DNA of 64,000 nucleotides from Cryptomeria japonica (taxonomy: Eukaryota; Streptophyta; Pinopsida; Cupressales; Cupressaceae): NCBI RefSeq assembly GCF_030272615.1, contig NC_081415.1:508574873-508638872 (forward strand). The letters run 5' to 3'. The notes below the pieces were generated by a model, which saw nothing but the letters and a program-made list of their open reading frames with translations, was not told the origin of the DNA and made no database searches. Each line of letters begins with the position of its first letter. The stretch's first letter is position 1. Of this stretch, positions 49,949 through 61,592 are shown piece by piece. A program made the position numbers and the translations under genes.

Positions 49949-50935
49949 ATAGATGCATCTATAGTTCCACTTTTAACACCATATAATTATTTTGAATGGA
50001 AATCTAAGATGATAATATATCTGAAAAGACATGGATATCATCGTGTTACTATGGGACTTGAAATTGAACCTCAAGATGCTGCAAAAAAGATTAAATGGTT
50101 TAATAAATGTGATGAAGCTTTTGGTACTCTATGTATGTCAGTCTCTCCAGACCTTCTTTTTCACATTGAATCTGCCACTACACCAAATGTAGTGTGGACC
50201 ACTTTGGAAAACCTCTTTGGTAAGTAGGATGAGCTAAGAGGTCATCAGTTAGAGAATGAACTCATAGGTTTGAATCCAACCAATTTTGATACTATACAAG
50301 ACTTCTTCACTAAACTTAAGTCTGTAAGATTGCAGTTGGAATGGTGTGGAACTAAGAAAGATGATAAGCAACTGATCTTGAGTATTCTTTCTAAGCTTGG
50401 TCCTAACTATTCAGTGTTTGTTTCTACATTCTATGCTACAAAATGTGCCCTAGGTACCACATTCAAAATGCCTTCTCTGGATGAATTTGCTGCAGAACTC
50501 ACTAGGGAGCAAGACAAATTGGTTCAAATGGGTACAATAAAACCCTTTAAGTCACATGCCTTAGTTGTAAATCAAGGCACAAAAGAACAAAAAGGGTCTA
50601 GTAAGCAAGATAAGAAACAAAAGAACCAAGGAGAGAAGAAAAAAGATCAGAAATCTGCTACTTGAAAAGCAGATAATCAGATCTCTTCATCAAGAGGTGA
50701 ACAACCTAAGAAGGAGAAGGTCAAGTGTTCTTATTGTAAGAGGCCTAGTCATGATGAACATAAGTGTTTAAAGAAACAAATTGATCACCTTTCAAATCTT
50801 CTTGAAAAGAATAATATCAAGGTGCCTGATTCAGTCAAACAGAGTTCATCAGAAGGATCTTCTAAGGATATAGATAAGAGTAAAGGGAAAGGAAAGGGTA
50901 AGGCCCTAGTTGCTGTTGCTTCACAACCCAATTCT
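49949..50935 (+). pseudogene. Copia gag with zinc knuckle
   Basis: One frame with PLLTPYNYFEWKSKM, then a UBN2/Retrotran_gag_2-like body (DEAFGTLCMSV, FFTKLKSVRLQLEWCG, ILSKLGPNYSVF), a Lys/Gln-rich linker and a CCHC knuckle at 50726-50767 (C-SY-C-KRPS-H-DEHK-C). In-frame TAG at 50225-50227 and TGA at 50663-50665. The true start codon is unclear; the frame is already open at 49940. Confidence 0.85.
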
Positions 50936-51350
50936 TGGATAATTGACTTGGGTGCTTTGCACCACATGGCTTCTTCAAAAGATGATTTCACCTCTTTAGA
51001 GCCATGTTCTATGCCTTCCATACTAATGGGCGATGACACTCTAGGCGATGACACTCCTATTGAAGTGCATGGGAGAGGGTCTATTGATGTGGGTGAAGGA
51101 ACATTTAAGGATGTCCTTTATGTTCCATATTTATCAACTAATCTCCTATCTGTTTATTAGATCACTCACATTGGTTCTAGAAAGCGAGTTGAGTTCACAC
51201 CATATACAGTGGTAATCAGTGAAATGCATAATGGGTCTACTATTGCTGTGGGAAAAGTAGATCATCAATCCAAATTATATCAATTTTCTCACTTTGTTCC
51301 TGACTCTCATTCGACAGTTTTACTCACTCATGCAGATGAGATTAGTTGTT
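50936..51350 (+). pseudogene. Copia aspartic protease region
   Basis: SWIIDLGALHHMAS stands where Copia proteases have a D-S-G-A-(S/T) motif. Here the catalytic triplet is D-L-G, so it should be inactive. DVLYVPYLSTNLLSV closes the domain, followed by an in-frame TAG at 51158-51160. Confidence 0.85.
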
Positions 51351-52290
51351 TGTGGCATCAACGATTTGGCCACTTGAACTATCGTTACTTGCAACAACTC
51401 AATAAACAAGACATGGTTTCAGGGTTGCCTTCTATTCGATTTTCTGATGGAGTTTGCCAGGGATGTATTCTTGGTAAGCATCCTGAGGAGAAGTATGATA
51501 AAGGCAAAGCATGGAGAGCTCCACAACTATTGGAGTTGGTACATAGTGACTTGGTAGGACCATTTCCACAACCATCTTTCAACAGGGCTAGATATGTCTT
51601 AACATTTATTGATGACTTTTCCAGATTTACATGGGTTTACTTTCTCAAACAAAAGTCTAAGGTATTTGAGAATTTTCTAGATTTCAAACCTTTTGCAGAG
51701 AAACAATCTAGGAAGTTCATCAAGATTTTGCGTACAGATAATGGGGGTGAATATGTTAATAATTAGTTTGAACAATTTTATGCTTCAGAAGGTATCAACA
51801 TGCAGCACATAGTTCCATACAGTCCTCAGCAGAATGGTGTCGCAGAACAGAAGAATAGGTCCTTAAAGGAGATGGAAAATTGTATGATTCACTCCAAGTC
51901 TTTGGCACCTCAGTATTGGGCAGAGGCCATCAATTGTGCATGTTACATCCAGAACCGAGTTCCTCATAAAATTGTAAAGGAGGTAACTCCTTTTCAAGCT
52001 TGGACTGGTCGGAAACCTATAGTTAAGCATTTCAGAGTGTTTGGTTCTCTTGCATGGGCCCACATTCCAGCAGAGAAACACAAGGCTATGGATCTGCAGA
52101 GCAAGCCTTGCATATTTGTTGGGTATCCAAATGATGTCAAAGGGTATAGACTTCTCCATCCCTCTATACATGAGTTGTTCATTGAGAGGAGTGTTCGCTT
52201 TGAGGAGAGTTCTTCTATTTCTTCTCATACCACTTCTCCATCCACTATCACATTGGAGACATTGCATGATGATGACAGTTCTTCTGAGGA
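51351..52290 (+). pseudogene. Copia integrase
   Basis: Zinc-binding H-H-C-C (HQRFGHLNY, then CQGC at 51455-51466). The catalytic Asp of HSDLVGPF, the Asp of RTDNGGE and the Glu of QQNGVAEQKNR give the D-D-E triad. TAG at 51764-51766 splits it. KPIVKHFRVFGSLAW and a C-terminal acidic linker follow. The frame shifts near 52290. Confidence 0.9.
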
Positions 52291-53560
52291 TCTCCTAATC
52301 TTGATGAGGAGTCTTCTTCCTCCACTTCAGATGGTGACAGTGATGGTGAGGATTCACATTATTCTCATAGTCATCCTTCAGAGGTTGATGATTCTCCCCC
52401 AGACTCTCCAACTTCAGTGCCTCTTTGGGCTCGAAAAACTTTTGAGTCAGTAGGAGATTGGCTTGGTGATCCATCAGATACTAGAAGAACTAGGTCACAA
52501 TTTCAGCAAGCTCCACATCTCTTCATTGCTTCAGCTTCTGATCCACAATCTTTTCGAGAAGCTATAGGTGTTCCCGAATGGGATGCTGCAATGCAAGAAG
52601 AGTTTAATTCCTTGGAAAGGAATCACACATGGGATTTACTTCCTCTTCTTAAGGGAAGGAAACTTGTTCGTTGCAAGTGGATCTGTCGAACAAAATTTGG
52701 AGCAGATGGGTTAGTTGATAAGTATAAGGCTCGCTTGGTAGCAAAAGGCTTTTCCCAAGTTCCAGGGATTGATTACTTTGAGACTTTTTCTCTAGTTGCT
52801 AAGATGAATTCCATCCGGCTTGTCCTTGCTATTGCTGCAACCCATCGTTGGGAAGTTCATTAGATGGATGTCAAGAGTGCATTTCTTCATGGTGACCTTC
52901 AGGAGGAAATCTACATGGAGCAGCCACAAGGGTTTGTTCAAGATCCTTCACTTGTGTGTCGACTTCGAAAGTCTCTCTATGGCCTCAAACAAGCTCCTCT
53001 AGCTTGGTATGCCAAGATGGACTCCTTCCTTCTGACAGTTGGTTTTACTCGATGCCATTCTAATCCGAACATCTACATTCTGTACCAGGATGATACTCTC
53101 ACATTTCTAGTTCTCTATGTTGATGACTTGTTGATCACAGGGAGTCACTCATCCATTATCAAGGTAGTGAAAACTGCTCTACATGATAGATTTCTGATGT
53201 CAGACTTGGGTCTTCTACATTACTTCTTGGGAATTGAGATTACTCAATCTTCTTCAGGCATCTTCCTTGGACAACCCAAGTATGCACTCGATATGCTCTC
53301 TAGATTTCACATGGCTGACTGTAAGCCTGCACCTACTCCTTTTTTGTTTGGGGTCAAACTTGAGGCTAAGTGCTCTTCACCCTTGGTTGATAGCACTTTA
53401 TATCGACAAATTGTTGGGAGCCTCATCTACTTGACTCATACGAGACCTGACATTTCATATGTGGTGGGCATGGTCTCTAGATTCATGCAGGAGCCACAAG
53501 AGTTGCATTGGAAAGCAACTAAGCGGATTCTCCACTACATTCAGGGTACTCACAATTATG
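52291..53560 (+). pseudogene. Copia reverse transcriptase
   Basis: In the new frame: LERNHTWDLLPL, KWICRTKFGADG, KARLVAKGFSQ, a TAG at 52861-52863, then MDVKSAFLHGDLQEEIYMEQ, SLYGLKQAPLAWY and the YVDD box at 53116-53127. The order and motifs are those of Copia RT. From the last stop to 54081 the frame is open for 405 codons. Confidence 0.95.
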
Positions 53561-54081
53561 GAATTCAGTATGCAACAGGCATGGATATTGACTTGGTGGG
53601 ATATACGGATTCAGATTGGGCGGGTGATTCGCAGGATCACAAATCCACTTCAAGGTATTGCTTCTCACTTGGTTCTGATCCAGTTTATTGGTCAAGTAAG
53701 AAGCAGTCTGCAATTGCTCTTTCATCAATAGAGGCTGAGTATCAAGGGGCAGTTAATGCCACCACTAAGGCTATTTGGCTTCAGAATATTCTCACTAAGT
53801 TTGGTATTCTAGTTAGGAAGCCTACTATCATCTTTTGTGATAATCAAAGTGCTATACAGATCTCAAGAAATACAGTTCATCACCAGCAGATGAAACACAT
53901 TGAGATACATATGCACTATATTCGGGAGCTCATTCAGGAAGGCATCATTGATCTTAAGTATTATTCTACAACGGAGCAACCTGCAGACATCTTCACCAAA
54001 CCCTTCACTGAAAGCAAGTTCCTTCATTTGCGATCTCTGCTTGGGATACAACAGGTGTCTACTTTAGAAGGAACTTCTTAG
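53561..54081 (+). pseudogene. Copia RNase H
   Basis: GYTDSDWAGD, KSTSRYCFSLG, WSSKKQSAIALSSIEAEY and FCDNQSAIQIS with HIEIHMHYIRE are the complete RNase H signature. The Asp/Glu/Asp residues are present. The frame ends at a TAG at 54079-54081, 160 bp before the 3' LTR. Confidence 0.95.
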
Positions 54082-54243
54082 TCCTTCTTTCTTTCTTTAT
54101 TTCTCTCCTTATTTAGGGGGTGCTATTCCTCTTATGGGGGGCTTCTTCTTTTGGGGGGGGCTATCTATGTACATGGGTACCTAACATGGTTGCATTTGCC
54201 GGGACCCATATTTTCGCCCACCTAAGCTATGCTTAAGGGTGGG

Positions 54244-54884
54244 TTTTAGTGTAGGATTTTTATTTTCCTTATGTTAGGGGGTATTTATTTTTCCTACACA
54301 TATATTATTTAAGCTTGCTTAGGTTAATAGGAGTGGTTTATATGAGGACACGTGGTGAAATACTTCAGCTACATGTGTAACTCTCCACCTCACATGGGTA
54401 GTTGAGTTACACACCCTCTTTTGGCTTGTTGTGCCACCTCTCATAACTACTATTTTGTCATTTCTTAAGTGGGTTATGGGGTAGTTGGGTTTCACACCCT
54501 CTTTTGGCCTTATGTGCCAACTTTCTCAACTCCTTTTTTGTCTTCATGTAAGGAGGTTATGCCACATGTTTTGGCATTTACCAAGAAGGTAAAACCTCCC
54601 ACTTTTTATGGGGAATATGAGTTAATGCACCCCTTGGATGTATATGCTTATATTTTTCTATATAATAAGCATTATAGTCTCACCTTCACTAGTTAAGTTA
54701 GTGGAGTGATAGCTCGGTGAGAGTCTTCTCCAAATTCTCCTCTTTGTCTCTATTTCTCTCTCATATTGAAATTATCTTCATTAAGCTATTTTGATCTTTG
54801 ATCATCTGTTGTGTGAGGAGTTGCATGTGATTTATGACCGACATCAGATCTTGGCTCGATTCTCGTTTCTTGCAGAATCTCACA
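54244..54884 (+). repeat. Copia 3' LTR
   Basis: Same length as the 5' LTR. Its first bases read TTTTAG against TGTTAG. It is preceded by a GGGTGGG purine tract and followed by the TGTTG target duplicate. Confidence 0.9.
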
Positions 54885-55863
54885 TGTTGTTGTATTGTCT
54901 CGATAGGAGCACATTTGTGGATTCATCCTATTGTCTATGCTCTTGTGAGTACCTGGTTTCATGTTAGACCCTGGGTGGTGATGACTCGGTTTTGTGGATG
55001 CTCTAATGGACCTTTGCATTAGCTTTGATTATGTTCAGCTGGATCCTTTCCTTTTCAGGGATCATTTATGTATTTATTGACCGATGTGGTTGTTTGTATA
55101 TTGATTATGTTTTGCCTTGATGACAGGATTGTAAATTATGAGAACCTCATGTATTCTTAACTTTATTAATTATCAGAGGGGTCTTGCAGTTGAGCAGACC
55201 CAGAGATGTAGCCCTTTAGGGGTGAACTCCGAGATCATCTTGTTGCTATGTGATGCTTTTATTCTTACATTTCATGTTTAGTGTTAGCATGTATGAATGT
55301 CTTTTTGATAGAATGTATAAGTGGATAAGATGAAATTAAGTTTTAAATGCATGTATGTAGTCCTCTCTTAGATGCAGTAAATTGGATCATGAATGAATGT
55401 AGCTTAGTATAATGGAATACATTCAGTTATTGTTAAGGAAATTAAGTATGCATGGGAAGATCTCATTAGCTTATGATAAAATTCAAGTGTGTTGTTAAAT
55501 TAGATGTATGACTTAAATTCTCATGAAAAGTAGGAATGAAGAATACAGATAAATCTTAATGGAGGAACCTTATCTTGTGAATTATATTTTCATCTATTTG
55601 AAAGAAATTATCCTTGTTTAAGAATTATCTCGTTATAAGATAATCAGCTTATTGGATTTATTAGTGTGTTAAGTGAAATGTGTAATTAAGTAATCATGTT
55701 GGGAAACTCTTTAGGTGTTAGTTGATGTCTTCCGCTATGTAATCTGAATCTTTGATATCTTGTTGTATCTTAATGTTGTGCAACTTTAAAAAAAATAAAA
55801 ATTATGCACTCTACTCTTGTGTTTTAGCTTAATCCCTTCGGGGTTTCCTGGCGGGGCATTACA

Positions 55864-55913
55864 TTTTCCATCATTTTCTCTACCCTTCGGGGGTTTGTCC
55901 TTCTAGGTGACAT
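55864..55913 (-). pseudogene. Element C gag, N-terminal codons
   Basis: Minus-strand ATG at 55913 gives MSPRRTNPRRVEKMME, a typical basic Gypsy gag start. It breaks off at 55864, where insertion D begins. The rest of gag resumes at 45126. The two sides rejoin across the insertion once one target-site copy is removed. Confidence 0.7.
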
Positions 55914-56031
55914 CTCCTTTTCCGCTCCGGTGAATTGCCTCAACTCGGCGATCTGACTACTGGTTTCAATTGCCTCCCCTCGACGATCTATTGAACACAC
56001 GCGTAGTTTGCCTCCAACTAATAAACAAAAA

Positions 56032-56168
56032 ATAATCAACAAAATACTTCTTCTTTTTCCACCCTTTGACTCTTCAATAGGGTATTTGATTTGGTAGGGT
56101 TACCACACATCACTTCAACACCAAACACTAGGCAATTCAACCTTTTTCCTTCTACAATATAATTTTTT
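56032..56168 (-). repeat. 137-bp perfect inverted repeat, right copy
   Basis: Reverse complement of 39837-39973. It lies about 120 bp upstream of the element C gag start. Confidence 0.9.
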
Positions 56169-56653
56169 AGTGTTTAATATATTAGGCAATTCAAATCATT
56201 TTTAAGAAGTGAAAGATGAAATATTACAAAGAATGTAGTAATGCCATTTTGATTGATCAAATTTGTTTTAACATTACCAACTAAAAAATAAGAATATTAT
56301 TAAAATAAGTCTTAATTGTTGTACTAACTATTTTACTAATCCAAAAACATTAAATGAACTTTAGTGAATTTGTAAAATATATTAAACACTAATAAATTAA
56401 AATATTTATTTTACATGCATATTTATATAATATTAGATTGATTATGAGTAGCCAAAGTTATAACATATCAATGAAATCTATTAACTGCCATGAGAAGTAC
56501 ATGCTCAAGCCCAAACTAATTTTTTTTTCATCATTATTATATTGAACCTCACTTATAAACAGAAAATAAGATCATTTTTCATTTTATGGTGGCCAGTAGT
56601 TTATTCAAGGAGGGAGGTATACATTTGTTGTTTGGTTATTTAATTGAATGTCA

Positions 56654-57126
56654 CTAATAGTAAAAGTAGCAGAAACATGCAAATCCATGGGAGCTCCACC
56701 TACATTTTCCATGAATTGCCATTTCATCTATTTTGCAGGTATCATTACATTCAGAATTAATGATGCATTGATGTTTATAATACTTGCTCCATTTACGACA
56801 CTCCTTATCGTCAGCTTCTCCCACTTGTAATCAGATCATTCGCTATTAGTCACAATCAGTCGTAAATCACACACTAAGCAACTAAGCAACATATTAAATT
56901 TTAAGTGTTTAACATTTTGAAGTCTAAAAATATAAACTTAGTATGTATGATTTAAGTGTTTAAATATGCTATGTTTCTAATTTTACTGCTAAATAAATAC
57001 AGCGTACATAACTGTTAAATTAAGATAATATTGCAAAGAAAAAGAATCAATATATAATATACCAGAAATGAAGAGGAGGGCTATGAGCAGTAGAACTACG
57101 ACATGAACATTTATAGCCTTTCCCAT
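56654..57126 (-). CDS. Plant defensin copy 2, lacking the eighth cysteine
   Basis: Coding exons 57126-57063 and 56823-56654 across a 239-bp GT-AG intron give 77 residues. The signal-peptide exon is identical to copy 1. The mature part keeps Cys at 30, 41, 47, 51, 62, 71 and 73 with standard spacing and the GKC gamma-core. The position of the eighth Cys is TAT (Tyr77), followed at once by TAG; copy 1 has TGT CTT TAA there. The Gly before the second Cys is also changed (KHQC against RGQC). In plant defensins the last Cys pairs with the first, tying the termini, so this product would lack that bond and leave one free Cys. It is either a decaying gene or a seven-Cys variant. No stop or frameshift interrupts it, so I keep it as a CDS. 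Confidence 0.75.
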
Positions 57127-57131
57127 TGTCT

Positions 57132-57361
57132 CTGCAATTCCAAATCTCCAAATGTAATTTTATTCTATTGTCAAATAATATAAGTATTCAAATGTCAAGA
57201 ATGAAATGAAAGTGCAAACATTCAAAATAAACAATAGAGAACATGAAACTGATCAAATCGAATGGGAAAGTAGGATAGAAGTTGATGAGAATGATTGAGT
57301 TGAAGAGAGATGAGCATCCTCCTAAAAAAATCAACTCAATCGAGTTTTTTTGTAGACATAC
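57132..57361 (-). other. Predicted 5'UTR intron of defensin copy 2
   Basis: CAG|GTATG donor at 57362/57361 and TTGCAG|AGACA acceptor ending at 57132, the same borders as copy 1. Confidence 0.55.
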
Positions 57362-57427
57362 CTGAAATTGTGTGATGAATAGTGATGATATGAATGTTAA
57401 GATGAAGTGAGCAAACATTAGATCGAG

Positions 57428-57434
57428 ATTTATA
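57428..57434 (-). promoter_or_regulatory. TATA box of defensin copy 2
   Basis: TATAAAT on the minus strand within CAATATAAATC, conserved with copy 1. Confidence 0.5.
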
Positions 57435-57734
57435 TTGAAGTTAGTGGAGCGATAAGATTTAAGTATTAAATTTCTGCTACAGATGCTGAGGCGAATACTC
57501 TTAACCTTTCCTGAAAGATGTGGATAATCACAATCACAAATACAGTTTTCACTCTTAAAGATGTGGTGAGCATAAATCTGGAATAATTCGCCGGAAAAAT
57601 GTTGAATTAGCAAGAACGTAGGTGGATCAATTTCACCACTATTTACAGCAAAACTATGCTATAAACTTTCAAAGAACACAACTTAATTTCTCTGAGTCGA
57701 GAAGCATCATCAAAGTGTTTGATGATACCACAGC

Positions 57735-59229
57735 CTGTTTCTTAGTTTGCAGATTTGAATCCATGGACCAGAATGAGTAGTAACAAATAGTGGGCTAATA
57801 AAAAAACAAACATGAAAGTTATTTACATAGAGAAATAAGAGAATCATAAAGTGTGATCTGAAACGTTGATGCGAATATAAGTTTATACAGTTGAATTCAA
57901 AAGCACAATTACTATCATCATGGACTATGGAAATCTAATGTCTCGGCAGAATTATATAGCCACAAATCATTTATCCGTGGAAAAGTATCACTAAGAAGTA
58001 AACAAAGTAAATAGCTATACGTGATTAGTTCAATACAATATATTTTAGGGATAAAATGAGGTGTAAAATCAATTTTTGTTTTTGTTTGCTTTACACTATT
58101 TTAGGTTTCATGTTAAAATTGTACAAATAATTTTAGCATATAATTTAGTTTTCTTGGCGTGTTCATTAATCTTAACGTTGATCTTAATGATTTGATATAG
58201 AATATTTATTAATTTAAAGTCTTATTGATCTAATTCCCATTAGTTTACCCATTTTGAATTGAATTGTCTATGTGAGTACATCTCCCTTTTTCAAATTCAA
58301 ATTTGTGCCTTTCAAGGTTGGAAATCCCTATACCTCATAGCTACCTATTAACATGGGTGCCCAAAAGATTAAATTGTGACTAGATCCTATAAGCATGGGT
58401 ACCAAAAAAATTAAATAATGTGTCTAGAGTTGTGTATATTAAGGTTTCATCCTTGGACACTTATCCATCAAGAGAATAATATCATAAAAAAAAATCACGA
58501 AATATTGAAAGAATACAAAACTCGTGCCTTTTGCAAGAATTAGACACTACTTTTTATTTTTTAGTGTCAATCAACAATAACAATTGTACTATAGATCAAC
58601 AAGTCAACATTCACTAGCAAAGAACAATCAAAGGACACTTTTGAACACAATCACTCATATGCTTGCATTAGGCTTCAATAAGATCAATAATTGATGTAGT
58701 GACATCCATTCATTACCACCCTTTATCTCTCTCTTACAATTGTAAACTCAATCTAAGAGGCTTAACTTAGGGTTTAGGAAGCTGGACACGTTAATCCTAA
58801 CATCATAGGTTCCTAACATCAACATATTCCTTAGGTCCAATATATATGCATTAATTGAGCACTTTTTACATGTACTAAAGGTCCATCTTTGCTTAGGATA
58901 GAATCACACCAATTGGACCCTATTATAGGAATCATCACATTGCATGATCTAATATTCTTGGATCTTTCTTAATCGTGTTAGGTCTTTGATCTAGACTCTA
59001 ATTTTGATTCTCAATTTTTGGGTCTCTATTACAATGTCACATTAATCAAAGTCCACCTCTTGTCAATTTTGAGATACGGGTTGATTCTTTCTTATATTCA
59101 TCTCATCACATGTTTATTTATTTTGTAATTTAATTCACTTTATTCAATTAATTATATTCAATTCAATAATTCATCCAGGGTTTGAATAATTATTAATATA
59201 TTATCTCTATATATTTATAGGTTATATTT
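57735..59229. other. ~1.5-kb segment present only in the copy-2 cassette
   Basis: Copy 1 passes directly from GATGAT/TTATGATACCA to the TTTTGATCTTCTATTATT block. Here about 1.5 kb of AT-rich sequence without an ORF lies between them. I see no clear LTR or TIR at its ends. Confidence 0.5.
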
Positions 59230-60490
59230 GATTCTGATATTTTGATGAACTCAATAGTTGAATAAGGTTTTGACCTTCTATTATTGAAATAATATAATAT
59301 TTTTTATTATTCCAAACTTTCCTTTAGCGTCAAAATTTGTGTGACCTCATTGATTATGCATTCCTTTGTTTGCCATTATTGGTTCACATCTTTGTGTACC
59401 TAGTTGACCTTGAATCAACCTTTGTCTTATATCTTATTTTCAAATTATGTTTTTTTATTTCAAATCTAAAACATACTTAGGGTTTAAGGGCTTAGTTGTT
59501 CACATATTGCCTTTCATGTGTTGTATCCATGAATGGATTTTTCTCCATCTTAGACAAAATCGGTATGTTCATCAATATGATTTATAATGATGATGTTTAT
59601 TTCATGGTGTACTACCAATTAAGAAACATCATGATTTGTGCAAGGCTTCAAGGGAAGGAGTTCCATATCAGTGTATCATTTGTCAATTCAATCATTTTCT
59701 TAAGTTTTTGAGCCTCCTCCCTACCAGGGGTGAGCTCTATTTCATCCATCATTACTGTTGTAGAAGTGGAAACACTTACCTAGGGTTTGACCACAGGGGC
59801 TTCACACCTAGGTTATATCACATGCATTCATGGCACACTAAAGAATCCCCCCATTTTCAAAAAATATTGCCCTAAACTCCTTTTTTGACACCCCTTCCCA
59901 ATACACAACCCGAATTAAAAGCCCCCCTATTTTCACCAAATATTGTATTTTTTCATAGCCCGAATTAAAAACCCCCCTATTTTCATCGATAGGCCATATA
60001 TTGTAAACTCTTTTTTGGGATATTAAACCCCCCAATATGAATGCACATGATATAACGTTGCGTAGCCAGTGAAGCCCCCATGGGTTTGACTTAGGAAAAC
60101 CCTATATAACTCAACTTTTTCTCTATCTATGTGCATGTTATAGATCCAACTGTTGAAACTGACAAAATTGTGCAAAGCAAATTGTCAAGACACAGTTCTA
60201 GATTTTGAACATGCGAAAACCCTAGTCCCTAATCTAGTTAGCTGCATAGTCTAATTCTTTTTAGCTAAATTTTGGAGAGAGTGATATACAAAACCTCCTG
60301 ATCTGATATTTGAAGCCTCAACTGATAAAGGTAGTTGTAGGACAAGGACACCTACTTTGTAGTCTAATTTTTGAAGCTCTAATTTAAGACATGGGTTCCT
60401 CAATATATCTCATTTCCAGATCTGAGTTTACATTTTGATCTACAATTCTATGTTTCTCCGTCTATGTTGATTATTGTTTATTTTGGGTAA
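59230..60490 (+). repeat. Dispersed repeat, copy right (partners 11250-11660 and 12060-12660)
   Basis: 59230-59616 matches 11270-11667 in direct orientation. From 59617 to 60490 it matches 12060-12660 inverted. The part 59792-60082 is an insertion absent from the other copy. Confidence 0.7.
59792..60082. mobile_element. Small non-autonomous TIR element (MITE), 291 bp
   Basis: Ends CACAGGGGCTTCAC and, inverted, CATGGGGGCTTCAC, with a second inverted stretch inside (TTATATCA-yATGCATTCAT). Flanked by the 8-bp direct repeat GGTTTGAC (59784-59791, 60083-60090). The uninterrupted target is present at about 12490-12520 on the minus strand. An 8-bp duplication fits hAT-type elements; a 9-bp reading (GGGTTTGAC) fits Mutator-type. 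It also holds a duplicated CCCGAATTAAAA-CCCCCCTATTTTCA unit. Confidence 0.75.
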
Positions 60491-61592
60491 AAGTACAAAC
60501 CCGTGTCACACTTTTACAAAGGAAAAGGTTAACACAACAACAATTGTTCAATTTCAACGCCATAAAAGTGACATTTGTATTTTGAATTTGAAGATGATGT
60601 AAATTGATGAAATGTGTAAAATTTAATGAAGTTTAAGTTTACTATTTTTTGAAATTTTTTTGTCAATAATTCATATGCTTTTTTACCTTTAAAGTCAATT
60701 TTTTTATTGTTGAAAAATGCTGAAAATCGGGGGGTTTAGTTCCTACCAAAAAATAAAATATAAATTAACTTTTTTTTTTCCCCTTGATTTTGATATCCAT
60801 TATAGATGACATATATATACAGTGCATCAAAATAAAAATATTTTTTGTTGATGTATATTTTATTTGTTATAACATTTTTAAATCAGATATACTTGAATTT
60901 GATAGTTTTTTTCTCCCACCACAATTTGTCTATTAAATTTATGATAATAATAATAAAAAAAATCCTTTTGGATAAGACTGTCTCCTCTAGTGAACCATAT
61001 TATTTTCAATTTTTTTTGAGGTGATTCGATATTTTGTTTTGTTTTTCAAACCAGCCTCTTATCGAACATTAGAATACCTACTTATTGTAGTATTTTTGAA
61101 TTTATATATTAAATCTAATCAAAATATCATGAAAATTGTATGAGTAAATTCTTGACTTCGATCTCTACAAAAGGGCATTTTTTATTTTTTTAATAAATTG
61201 AATTTGTCTATTGAATTTTGTTGCAGAAGTTAGAAGTTTTAGAAAATTATCAAATTTGGTGATGTGGCTGCCACTTAGGACATTCCGTCCGGAAGGGTTC
61301 CAGAATGCTTTAGGCCGACGTACTCGGTCATTTGAACGACCATGCTCTTCAACATCATATAAATAAATTTTAATTTTTTGGTTTTTAAATATGAATTTGA
61401 AGTAGTGCGACTTAATAAAATTGATTTTTTAATTAAATCATTTTTTTTTGTGGGCATTTTGGATATAAAGTGACGAAGATTATAAAGGGGCAAAGATTTT
61501 AATTTTTTTCAAAATTTTAGTTGAGGGCTTCTACTTTTTTCAAGTATGTTATTTTAATTTTATTTTTTTTCAATTTTGTTTAAATATACTAT
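60491..61592. other. AT-rich noncoding region
   Basis: No gene, RNA or repeat structure that I can support. Confidence 0.5.

Larger units (their letters stand above)
48336..54884 (+). mobile_element. Full-length Ty1/copia retrotransposon, coding-dead
   Basis: Two 641-bp LTRs (48336-48976 and 54244-54884) are flanked by the identical 5-bp target duplication TGTTG (48331-48335, 54885-54889). I count about 26 mismatches between the LTRs, roughly 96% identity, so the insertion is fairly young compared with its surroundings. The primer-binding site abuts the left LTR. Domains run gag, zinc knuckle, protease, integrase, RT, RNase H, the Copia order. Five in-frame stops and one frameshift inactivate it. 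Confidence 0.95.
45127..55863 (+). mobile_element. ~4.18-kb LTR-like insertion D (probable solo LTR), split by Copia
   Basis: Termini TGTAGTACCCC (45127) and GGGGCATTACA (55863) are the inverted ends typical of long plant Gypsy LTRs. It interrupts the gag of element C, and the flanking 5-mers TCTTC (45122-45126) and TTTTC (55864-55868) fit a target duplication with one transition. Without the Copia element and its duplicated 5 bp it measures 4,183 bp. No gag-pol ORF and no second internal LTR start is visible, so a solo LTR is the simplest reading; a non-coding LARD-like element is possible. Orientation is uncertain. Confidence 0.6.
56395..57734 (-). repeat. Defensin cassette, copy 2
   Basis: Partner of 9640-11250. 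The coding exons, both splice borders and the TATA box align. The 5'UTR intron is shorter and the coding intron longer than in copy 1. Confidence 0.85.
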
